A stretch of 7,487 nucleotides of DNA. It comes from PLOWO2-12-38-17 sp963709355 (GTDB lineage Bacteria; Planctomycetota; Brocadiia; Brocadiales; Brocadiaceae). The stretch is from NCBI GenBank assembly GCA_963709355.1, contig CAVPVY010000004.1, positions 1 through 7,487 on the forward strand, given 5' to 3'. Under the pieces are notes generated by a model. That model did no database searches and was not told the origin of the DNA. It was given only the letters and a program-made list of their open reading frames with translations. The position numbers and the translations under genes are program-made. Shown one piece after another: positions 1 to 4,424 of this stretch; within the stretch, counting starts at the first letter, position 1, and the number at the start of each line of letters is the position of its first letter.

Positions 1-57
1 AACGTCACTAATCAACCGCGGCAGCTTTTTGCGTCGGATGAATTAGTTTTGTTATAG
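1..57 (-). repeat. attC-like integron recombination site, cut by the window edge
   Basis: Read on the minus strand, this follows the stop codon of the upstream cassette gene by three bases. It starts with CTATAAC (51-57), which resembles an R'' box, and ends with GTT (1-3), which would be the first three bases of the R' core site GTTRRRY continuing outside the window. Between them the site folds: ACTAAT (7-12) pairs with ATTAGT (42-47), CA with TG, and CCG (16-18) with CGG (35-37). One bulged base (41) and an A-A mismatch (15/38) interrupt the stem. AAC/GTT outer pairing, an unpaired spacer and an extrahelical base are what is known of attC sites. No integrase is in the window, so the assignment rests on architecture and position. 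Confidence 0.6.
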
Positions 58-60
58 CTC

Positions 61-711
61 CTAATTTTCTAATTTTGTTTTAACCTCATTGTATCCCATA
101 TTTTTAAGTACAGTACGCAATCCTGCAAAAGTTTTTCTTTCTTGCTTGTGCTGAACAGGGTGGCCACCAATATAGGATTCATGAATAACAGAATAAAAAT
201 CTATTGCAAAGAAAAGAATTTTTTCCATAGTATCGTAACTTGCAAGAGCATCAATTTTTTGGCTAGGATTATATTCAGCATGTGCAAATTTTGTATCTCT
301 TATTGTTTTGTATTCATTAAAATCTTTTTCATGTGTATTTTTAAATTTTTCTAAGATGTTATTTAATGGTTTTGCAAAACAACCATCTTTTTTGATTTCT
401 TCTTTGTGCTTTTTAATAAAGTTAATTAAAGGGTTAGGATTATCTGGTTTTAATTTAGTTCCATTAATAAAATCAATGATGCTTGGTATCGAATTAAGGC
501 TGTTTTTCTTTTTTTCTTCAAATATTTTACATATATCTATAACGATAACTTTTAAAGCGAATTGTTGAGCCATTGCAAAAAAAGTTTTCCCACCTTTTTT
601 ATTGATTTCTTTCGTGTTCAAACCAATTAATAAATAAATATCTAAAGCCTGTTTAAACTCATAGATAATTTTTGTTAATTCTATGTTTTTTTCATCTAAT
701 TTGTTTTTCAT
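61..711 (-). CDS. HEPN/AbiU2-like cassette protein (putative)
   Basis: This 216-residue protein has no signal peptide and is lysine-rich and mostly helical in character. Around residues 137-145 it has R-D-T-K-F-A-H, an Rx5H motif set between helices. HEPN-type proteins of the AbiU2 group carry a similar motif, and in many HEPN families it is the RNase active site. I infer a HEPN-like nuclease or toxin role. The family assignment is by motif and helix pattern only and could be wrong. The ATG at 711 has no Shine-Dalgarno sequence and lies only 10 bases from the end of the preceding attC-like site. The stop lies three bases from the next one. Such tight packing between recombination sites, with no promoter of its own, is typical of integron cassettes. 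No cognate partner gene is visible. Confidence 0.6.
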   Translation of the reverse strand: MKNKLDEKNIELTKIIYEFKQALDIYLLIGLNTKEINKKGGKTFFAMAQQFALKVIVIDICKIFEEKKKNSLNSIPSIIDFINGTKLKPDNPNPLINFIKKHKEEIKKDGCFAKPLNNILEKFKNTHEKDFNEYKTIRDTKFAHAEYNPSQKIDALASYDTMEKILFFAIDFYSVIHESYIGGHPVQHKQERKTFAGLRTVLKNMGYNEVKTKLEN

Positions 712-720
712 TTTTTTCTG

Positions 721-779
721 TTATAAGTTGCTTTTCAGCGGGCGCGGTTTTTTTGCGATCCGCTGCAAAAGCCTTGTCT
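721..779 (-). repeat. attC-like integron recombination site with AAG/CTT outer triplets
   Basis: This long imperfect palindrome fills the gap between two co-directional genes. ATAAG (723-727) pairs with CTTGT (773-777, one G-T wobble). GCTTTT (730-735) pairs with AAAAGC (767-772), and CAGCGG (736-741) with CCGCTG (760-765). One bulged base (766) and two unpaired bases (728-729) remain, around an 18-base apical loop that contains a T run. A bulged stem next to a stop codon, with a CGCAAAAA/CCGCG centre shared with the site at 1-57, matches attC architecture. The usual AAC/GTT triplets read AAG/CTT here, and pairing is kept. Confidence 0.55.
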
Positions 780-781
780 CC

Positions 782-1516
782 TCATAGTTTCGATATCGTA
801 ATATTATTCTTTTTACAATGAGAACCTATCTGTGCCGAAAGATGTTCAAATGTAAGTGATGGAACGCGAGTACCGAAAGTGACATTGTTGATATATCCAT
901 CAAAAACCACATTTACATTCGGACGCTTGCTAAGGAATCTTATTTCCTCTTCATGGTCCCACTTTCTCTTTGTCTTTGTCAATAAGCTGTTTCGGTAAGT
1001 GTCAACAACTCTGTTGGAAAAGAGTCCCGATTCAAGAAAAGAATCAATGTGGAAAACCTTTTGAGGCACATAGTGAACAAAATGGTACATCTGACCTACA
1101 AGATGGTCCGGGATGTTTATTTCAATCCGTACGCCATTCCCTTTCCCACCATACTCTTCCCATAATCGACTATCGTTTTTCTTAACTGAAAAGCTCGCGA
1201 TACCTATTGAGTTTCTACACTCTTGAACCATATTGTTTATAATTGGTGCTAATATTTCTTCCAGTTTTTCATTCTTTAATACCATCGGTGCTGATACATG
1301 TGGCGGGAAAAAATTCGTTGTGCGGTACCGAGAAACCACTTTAGTTAAAAGTTGGGCTGTGCGAGGGGATGGCTTGTAATCAAGCATGAAGTTGAATTCG
1401 TGTTCATCATTTAATGAATCCGGACTTGCACACCAAATAGCGTTTCTTAAAACTATTTGGAGGAAATGGGGTTGCTTATCCTCCTCAGTCAAATCCCTGA
1501 ACTTATATATTTTCAT
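782..1516 (-). CDS. DUF2971 family protein in a putative gene cassette
   Basis: This 244-residue soluble protein matches the DUF2971 pattern from end to end. It has an N-terminal K-I-Y-K-F strand, then an AIWCASPDSLNDEHEF stretch near residues 27-42. A central S-F-S segment is followed by R-L-W-E-E-Y-G-G-K-G-N-G-V-R-I, and W-D-H-E-E-E-I-R-F lies near residue 187. The conserved W, N-D, L-W-x-x-Y and E-x-E-x-R positions are present, so it looks intact. The biochemical function of DUF2971 is not established; members often occur as accessory genes, sometimes near defence genes. The ATG at 1516 has no clear Shine-Dalgarno sequence and lies 11 bases past a GTTAGCC core-site-like motif. The stop abuts an attC-like site, which supports a cassette origin. 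Confidence 0.75.
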   Translation of the reverse strand: MKIYKFRDLTEEDKQPHFLQIVLRNAIWCASPDSLNDEHEFNFMLDYKPSPRTAQLLTKVVSRYRTTNFFPPHVSAPMVLKNEKLEEILAPIINNMVQECRNSIGIASFSVKKNDSRLWEEYGGKGNGVRIEINIPDHLVGQMYHFVHYVPQKVFHIDSFLESGLFSNRVVDTYRNSLLTKTKRKWDHEEEIRFLSKRPNVNVVFDGYINNVTFGTRVPSLTFEHLSAQIGSHCKKNNITISKL

Positions 1517-1527
1517 ATATTGTTCTA

Positions 1528-1534
1528 GGCTAAC
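1528..1534 (-). other. Candidate cassette core site GTTAGCC
   Basis: On the minus strand GTTAGCC lies 11 bases before the ATG of the DUF2971 gene. It differs at one position from the common integron core site GTTAGGC. Position and orientation fit the left boundary of a cassette. The motif is short, and no folded attC precedes it, so the boundary could be with an attI site or non-cassette DNA. Confidence 0.35.
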
Positions 1535-1849
1535 AAGTAATTGATAAGTTTATAGATAACATGAAAAAATACATGTAATCTATAAATAAGGTAATTGATT
1601 CTCAAATGAATTTTAAACCTGTATTTCTAAAGAAAATAGAACATAACGTTAAAGACGGTAGCAAAGAGGTTGTATAATTTGAAATGATATACGATTAATC
1701 TAACAAAAGTCAATATGACAAACCATAACAATCAAAGACGCCGGAAACGAATTTAAGCTATATTAAGGTATTGTAAGTTTTGCTTATCAGCTCAGGTATG
1801 ACAGCTGAAATGATAAAATTCTGGAATGTTTAACGCTACGTGCAATGCT
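1535..1849. other. Gene-free stretch with inverted and direct repeats
   Basis: No plausible coding region is visible. The notable structure is at the left end. TTTATAGATAACATG (1549-1563) and CATGTAATCTATAAA (1572-1586) form an inverted repeat with 14 of 15 bases matching and an 8-base spacer. It is flanked by direct copies of AAG(G)TAATTGAT at 1535-1545 and 1588-1599. The rest (1600-1849) is AT-rich, with scattered GTT motifs on the minus strand but no palindromic attC around them and no terminator hairpin. It may be decayed cassette DNA. Confidence 0.5.
1549..1586. repeat. 15-bp inverted repeat upstream of the DUF2971 gene
   Basis: The two 15-base arms match at 14 positions around an A/T spacer of 8 bases. 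The repeat is centred about 50 bases before the DUF2971 start. It could be a protein-binding operator, an RNA hairpin in a leader, or part of an attI-like site given the flanking direct repeats. It is AT-rich and has no U tract, so it is a poor intrinsic terminator. Confidence 0.6.
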
Positions 1850-2110
1850 TTAAAGATTGTAAATCTCTTTTCTATGCCCTACCCTATGAACAGTTATAAT
1901 ACTTTTGATATGGTCAATGTCATATATTACCCTATAATCGCCAACCTTAAGCTTATAGAACCCTGATAAATTACTTTTTAATGGTGTGATGTTTACCGTT
2001 TCGATGTTGTTTGATAACCACGCAAGCTTATCGGTGATCCTTTTGGCTATTGCCTTGTCAATCTTCAGCAGATCCTTAAGGGCTTTTGGTAAGATAATTA
2101 CTTGATACAT
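1850..2110 (-). CDS. relE: RelE/ParE-superfamily toxin
   Basis: This 86-residue protein has the usual RelE length and layout: an N-terminal strand (Y-Q-V-I-I-L), two helices rich in K and L, and a C-terminal sheet. The sheet contains G-D-Y-R-V-I-Y-D (residues 57-64) and V-H-R-V-G-H-R-K-E-I-Y (74-84). In RelE toxins the basic and aromatic residues of these strands (here R60, R76, H79, R80 and Y84) bind and cleave ribosome-bound mRNA. I infer an mRNA interferase. Its ATG directly follows the antitoxin stop codon (TAA-ATG), so translation is probably coupled. The match to the family is strong; the exact subfamily (RelE or ParE) is not decided. The sequence looks intact. Confidence 0.87.
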   Translation of the reverse strand: MYQVIILPKALKDLLKIDKAIAKRITDKLAWLSNNIETVNITPLKSNLSGFYKLKVGDYRVIYDIDHIKSIITVHRVGHRKEIYNL

Positions 2111-2326
2111 TTACTCAATCCCTAATTCTTTTTTTGCTGCATCAAGCGTAATCCCTTTGCCAGTCTCTTTATCCTGTGTAGACTCTTTAAGGTTTTCCTC
2201 TACCTCCGACCTTAACTCAAGCCCATAATCAGGGTCAATAACTTCTAAAACAGTGTCCCTTATTAGTTCCTTGAGTTCCCTTACTGTGATATCGGAGATT
2301 TTTTTATCTTCAATTGCAGTGCTCAT
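2111..2326 (-). CDS. relB: RelB-like antitoxin partner of the RelE toxin
   Basis: This small acidic protein of 71 residues has an N-terminal helical segment (D-I-T-V-R-E-L-K-E-L-I, residues 12-22). The D-P-D-Y-G-L-E-L-R-S-E-V-E-E stretch around residues 31-44 and a C-terminal G-I-T-L-D-A-A-K-K-E-L-G-I-E are typical of short antitoxins paired with RelE toxins. The C-terminus probably wraps the toxin. The gene precedes the toxin and abuts it, the classical antitoxin-first order. A near-consensus promoter ends nine bases before the ATG, and no Shine-Dalgarno sequence is present, so the message is probably leaderless. It shows no obvious DNA-binding fold, so autoregulation may need the complex. 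Confidence 0.82.
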   Translation of the reverse strand: MSTAIEDKKISDITVRELKELIRDTVLEVIDPDYGLELRSEVEENLKESTQDKETGKGITLDAAKKELGIE

Positions 2327-2335
2327 AATAAAAAG

Positions 2336-2364
2336 ATCATACTATGTTTTTGTGTGATTGTCAA
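2336..2364 (-). promoter_or_regulatory. sigma70-type promoter of the relBE pair
   Basis: On the minus strand TTGACA (2359-2364) and TATGAT (2336-2341) are separated by exactly 17 bases. The -35 box is perfect and the -10 box has five of six consensus bases. Transcription should start at about 2329, three or four bases before the antitoxin ATG. Confidence 0.72.
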
Positions 2365-2449
2365 AGTTATATCAACACTCAAAAACCCCTGAAACCGAAA
2401 GTCTAACAAGTATATTTTCGTTGTGTGTGAATGTGTCATAGTGGTCAGT

Positions 2450-2475
2450 AGGGGTCAAGTCCTTCTTTGACTACA
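2450..2475. repeat. Left terminal inverted repeat of the RAYT element
   Basis: It is a 26-base end whose outer 15 bases match the right end perfectly and whose next 11 match at seven positions. It contains the stop codon of the transposase C-terminal fragment at 2455-2457. Confidence 0.75.
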
Positions 2476-2655
2476 TATACCCTTAATTGTATTGTATATC
2501 TTTAATAAATTTTTATCTCTCTTCATTCTCTCATTAAAACGATAACAAATTGTTCCTACCGTCCTGTAACTCGCAATTTTATATCTTTCAGCAATTTCAG
2601 GCATTCGAAGACCAGACAACTCTCTTGCTATAGTAATGGCAAGATTACGTGGCAT
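2455..2655 (-). pseudogene. C-terminal HTH fragment of the RAYT transposase
   Basis: The reading frame from the ATG at 2655 gives 66 residues. It starts M-P-R-N-L-A-I and continues A-R-E-L-S-G-L-R-M-P-E-I-A-E-R-Y-K-I, followed by a second helix region. This resembles the DnaA-like helix-turn-helix tail found at the C-terminus of long RAYT transposases. The same frame continues upstream of the ATG as V-K-R-G-E-E-N, also typical of that tail. The ATG is therefore probably an internal methionine, and the purine-rich AGAGGAG before it is coding sequence that happens to resemble a ribosome site. It could still be translated as an orphan DNA-binding peptide. Confidence 0.65.
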
Positions 2656-2671
2656 ATTTTCTTCTCCTCTT

Positions 2672-3049
2672 TTAACCTGGATTGAGATGTATATATCGAA
2701 TTACACTAACCAAATGCAGATCATCCTGCACTAATACAGATTTAAAACGTCCTCTAAACAAAGGGCCGTCTTTTCCATGTTTCCGGTTATGTCTCTGCGT
2801 ATAAACTCCGTTTACATGTCTCATAAAGCGAGAAATGTTTCCTTCTGGTGTATTGACAAGTATGTGATAGTGATTTGTCATAAGGCAGTAAGAGGATACG
2901 GTAACATGAAAGAGATTACAAGCTTCCTTGAGGGTATTTAGGAATAATGTGTAGTCCCCTTCATCATAAAATATCTTAACATAGTTTGCTCCTCTATTCA
3001 TTACAGGATACCAGGCACCACAAAATTCTATTCGTAATGGTCGTGACAT
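2672..3049 (-). pseudogene. Catalytic domain of a RAYT (Y1/HUH) transposase, truncated
   Basis: The N-terminus M-S-R-P-L-R-I-E-F with A-W-Y-P-V-M-N-R-G is characteristic of REP-associated tyrosine transposases. The HUH metal site is L-M-T-N-H-Y-H-I-L-V near residues 56-65. The H-G-K-D-G-P-L-F-R-G-R-F-K motif follows, and the catalytic tyrosine sits in R-Y-I-H-L-N-P at the very end. The frame stops right after N-P-G, where the family continues V-R-A and about 100 more residues. I chose the ATG at 3049 because it matches the family start; a GTG at 3055 is two codons upstream. It has lost its middle section and is probably inactive, although all known catalytic residues remain. Confidence 0.8.
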
Positions 3050-3055
3050 TATCAC

Positions 3056-3085
3056 ATTATAAGTAATTGGCTATAATGCAGCCAA
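3056..3085 (-). promoter_or_regulatory. Promoter of the RAYT transposase, overlapping the right element end
   Basis: On the minus strand TTGGCT (3080-3085) and a perfect TATAAT (3056-3061) are 18 bases apart. The -35 box lies inside the terminal repeat. The -10 box ends six bases before the ATG at 3049, so transcription would begin at or next to the start codon and give a leaderless mRNA. Confidence 0.5.
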
Positions 3086-3102
3086 GAAAGGACTTGACCC
3101 CT
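3077..3102. repeat. Right terminal inverted repeat of the RAYT element
   Basis: The complement of this 26-base end matches the left end at 22 positions, including 15 consecutive outer bases (AAGGACTTGACCCCT at 3088-3102). Next to it, GGCT (3069-3072) and AGCC (3080-3083) can pair as a small hairpin. Confidence 0.75.
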
Positions 3103-3178
3103 TATTACTTCCGCATTGTGTTTTTTCTACATTTAATGGCCGTATTGACATGATGCTTTCCAATTATAAATTGCTGTT

Positions 3179-3475
3179 CTATTTAAGCTTTTTTTCTACC
3201 AGTTGGCCTGTGATATATTTATGCATTACGCTTTTTACCAGCGCTGAATATTTCAGGCCTTCTTTCTCTGCTCTTTCTTTAATTTTATCCAATTCGAAAG
3301 GATCAATTCTGATATTCATCTTTGCCTCTTTTTTGATGAAGTTTTTTGCCGCTTCTTTAAATACCTTTTGATCTTTTTTTGAAGTCCTCGGCAATGTTTT
3401 GGTATTAAGTTTGTTAATAGCTTCTCCTAACTCTTTTTCTTCATCATCAAGATATTTGGTCTTGTATCTATCCAT
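3179..3475 (-). CDS. BrnA-like ribbon-helix-helix antitoxin
   Basis: This 98-residue protein is highly charged and its N-terminal half probably binds the toxin. The C-terminal half, about residues 50-96, is a CopG/ribbon-helix-helix unit. It has a short strand K-M-N-I-R-I-D, a helix P-F-E-L-D-K-I-K-E-R-A-E-K-E-G, and then L-K-Y-S-A-L-V-K-S-V-M-H-K-Y-I-T-G-Q-L-V-E-K. This is the usual pattern of antitoxins paired with BrnT-type toxins. The ATG lies inside the end of the toxin gene (8-base overlap) and has a Shine-Dalgarno sequence, GAGG at 3485-3488, nine bases upstream. The toxin gene lacks one. It probably represses the operon through the palindrome between the promoter boxes at 3766-3777. 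Confidence 0.82.
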   Translation of the reverse strand: MDRYKTKYLDDEEKELGEAINKLNTKTLPRTSKKDQKVFKEAAKNFIKKEAKMNIRIDPFELDKIKERAEKEGLKYSALVKSVMHKYITGQLVEKKLK

Positions 3476-3746
3476 TTTTGTTTACCTCGATTAAGTATTT
3501 AAATTTTCTGATTGGAAAGATGGTTTTCAAAAAACACTTCTTACCCTTTATTACGTAAGGCACACAATAAGCGTAATTTTCAATATCGACGACAAATATC
3601 TTCTGTTCTGGATACTTTTCTTTATTTGGATGCTCAATATTCAGCAAGATTCCTTTTTCGCTTATAGAGTCAATCACATTATAAAAAGTTACTCCTTGCT
3701 CCCGGAATAACTGATTGTTTTTCTCCTCATCAAATTCAAATTCCAT
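3468..3746 (-). CDS. BrnT-like type II toxin
   Basis: This 92-residue protein begins M-E-F-E-F-D-E-E-K-N and continues to R-E-Q-G-V-T-F-Y-N-V-I, the layout of BrnT/DUF497 toxins. The second half (K-Y-P-E-Q-K-I-F-V-V-D-I, Y-A-Y-C-V-P-Y-V, F-L-K-T-I-F-P-I-R-K) follows a BrnT-related subgroup more than classical BrnT. BrnT has a RelE-like fold and cleaves RNA; I infer the same here. The gene comes first in the operon, before its antitoxin, which is the BrnT/BrnA order. The ATG at 3746 has no Shine-Dalgarno sequence, and the promoter's -10 box ends eight bases upstream. Translation therefore probably starts on a leaderless or near-leaderless mRNA. It looks intact. Confidence 0.8.
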   Translation of the reverse strand: MEFEFDEEKNNQLFREQGVTFYNVIDSISEKGILLNIEHPNKEKYPEQKIFVVDIENYAYCVPYVIKGKKCFLKTIFPIRKFKYLIEVNKNG

Positions 3747-3754
3747 GCATTAAT

Positions 3755-3783
3755 ACCATACTTATATGTGCGCACATTGTCAA
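3755..3783 (-). promoter_or_regulatory. Promoter of the BrnT/BrnA-like operon
   Basis: On the minus strand a perfect TTGACA (3778-3783) is followed after 17 bases by TATGGT (3755-3760, four of six consensus bases). The predicted start of transcription is one to four bases from the toxin ATG. Confidence 0.68.
3766..3777. promoter_or_regulatory. Palindromic operator ATGTGCGCACAT
   Basis: A perfect 12-bp palindrome lies wholly within the 17-base spacer between the -35 and -10 boxes, touching the -35 box. A ribbon-helix-helix antitoxin bound here would block RNA polymerase. The palindrome is seen; the binding partner is inferred. Confidence 0.62.
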
Positions 3784-3837
3784 TTAATAATTTAGTTATA
3801 TTTTTGCCTCAAGTTTAAACTTCCTACCAGTTCATGT

Positions 3838-4062
3838 TTACTTTTCACACAACTGGCAATCTGCCATATGTACAAGCCCGACGTCATTTTTACCTAAGTA
3901 CTCATGCCCCCTGATGGTGTAAATTTTAAAATCAAACTCAATTATCTCGAATTGTGAAGGCTTTACTTGCTTGCTGCCTTTAAGTATTCCGCAGCGATAT
4001 GAAAAGGTTGATATCCCGGCTATAAATACAATAATTAAAGTGGACTTTATAATCCTTTTCAC
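3838..4062 (-). CDS. Small exported or membrane-anchored protein with HxxxCxxC end
   Basis: I do not recognise this 74-residue protein. It begins M-K-R-I-I-K and then has a hydrophobic stretch (residues 8-20), so it is probably exported or anchored by its N-terminus. Its first cysteine (residue 24) lacks a lipobox. The C-terminus carries H-M-A-D-C-Q-L-C (H65, C69, C72), a possible metal site or redox pair. It is not a c-type haem motif because no histidine follows the second cysteine. The start is GTG, supported by AAAGGAG (4069-4075) six bases upstream. It is on the same strand as the regulator upstream, 85 bases away, and could be co-transcribed with it. Confidence 0.62.
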   Translation of the reverse strand: MKRIIKSTLIIVFIAGISTFSYRCGILKGSKQVKPSQFEIIEFDFKIYTIRGHEYLGKNDVGLVHMADCQLCEK

Positions 4063-4147
4063 GGCTAACTCCTTTCTGAAATATTTCTGTAGATCTAAAA
4101 AGCCTTATAAACTAATTACCAATTCTTTAATTTTACCTCTATGTACC

Positions 4148-4339
4148 TCAAACCTCCTGAGCTTCGTATCCCGCAACCTCCCGTTTAAGACTCTCCTGAA
4201 TTGCCCTCTTGATCAGTTTGTTAAGCGAAGATCCTTGAGCCCTGGCCAACCCTTCAAGATAAACAAAATCTCTAAATGGAATGCTCAACGATAAAGATCT
4301 TTTTGAGTCCGGCCTGTTACTGAAATCAAGATTGATCAT
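4148..4339 (-). CDS. Orphan ribbon-helix-helix DNA-binding protein
   Basis: This 63-residue protein has the ribbon-helix-helix outline: a strand R-S-L-S-L-S-I-P (residues 14-21), a helix R-D-F-V-Y-L-E-G-L-A-R-A-Q-G, and then S-S-L-N-K-L-I-K-R-A-I-Q-E-S-L. Such proteins bind DNA as dimers and are often antitoxins or autorepressors. No toxin gene lies on either side, so it is an orphan or a stand-alone regulator. The ATG has GGGAG ten bases upstream. Both the ribosome site and the start codon lie in a perfect 12-bp inverted repeat (4335-4366) that overlaps the predicted transcription start. I infer autorepression through that repeat. The gene looks intact. Confidence 0.75.
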   Translation of the reverse strand: MINLDFSNRPDSKRSLSLSIPFRDFVYLEGLARAQGSSLNKLIKRAIQESLKREVAGYEAQEV

Positions 4340-4366
4340 GGTTTAACGTCTCCCTTAAACCATGAT
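4335..4366. promoter_or_regulatory. 12-bp inverted repeat over the start of the RHH gene
   Basis: ATCATGGTTTAA (4335-4346) and TTAAACCATGAT (4355-4366) are perfect complements around an 8-base spacer. The spacer encodes the ribosome site, and the left arm holds the start codon. The transcript predicted from the promoter starts at about 4361, inside the right arm. A full RNA hairpin is then unlikely and a DNA operator is the better reading. The arm also spells a minimal ATG-GTT-TAA on the minus strand. Confidence 0.65.
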
Positions 4367-4367
4367 A

Positions 4368-4397
4368 ATAATAAAGTTAACACGGTGATCCTATCAA
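4368..4397 (-). promoter_or_regulatory. Promoter of the RHH regulator gene
   Basis: On the minus strand TTGATA (4392-4397) and TATTAT (4368-4373) are 18 bases apart, each with five of six consensus bases. The -10 box abuts the inverted repeat, which would let the bound product exclude polymerase. Confidence 0.55.
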
Positions 4398-4414
4398 ATG
4401 AATTAGTTCATTTG
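4395..4414. repeat. 20-base hairpin after the dioxygenase gene
   Basis: CAAATGAA (4395-4402) and TTCATTTG (4407-4414) form an 8-bp perfect stem with a 4-base loop, ten bases past the dioxygenase stop codon. No U tract follows on the minus strand, so terminator activity is doubtful. The hairpin overlaps the -35 box of the next gene. Confidence 0.4.
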
Positions 4415-4424
4415 CGTGGGCTGA

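Larger units (their letters stand above)
2450..3102. mobile_element. RAYT-type transposable element with terminal inverted repeats, decayed
   Basis: The element is bounded by a 15-bp perfect inverted repeat (2450-2464, AGGGGTCAAGTCCTT, and its complement at 3088-3102). This extends inward to 26 bp with four mismatches. Between the ends lies a single Y1/HUH transposase gene of the REP-associated tyrosine transposase class, interrupted by an internal deletion. The gene's stop codon lies in the left repeat and its promoter begins in the right repeat, so coding and end sequences are interlocked. I see no clear target-site duplication outside the repeats, consistent with HUH transposition. Confidence 0.75.

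Noticed and set aside
1690..1850. GTTAGAT and GTTAAAC core-site-like motifs on the minus strand after the relE stop
   Set aside because: Neither is the end of a foldable palindrome with a matching AAC box, so they are probably chance matches in AT-rich DNA.
3150..3371. Plus-strand open frame of 73 codons
   Set aside because: It is antisense to the BrnA-like antitoxin, has low-complexity hydrophobic content from the complement of Lys/Glu codons, and has no ribosome site.
3828..4062. CxxC at the end of the small exported protein as a c-type haem site
   Set aside because: The residue after the second cysteine is Glu, not His, so the CxxCH haem motif is not met.
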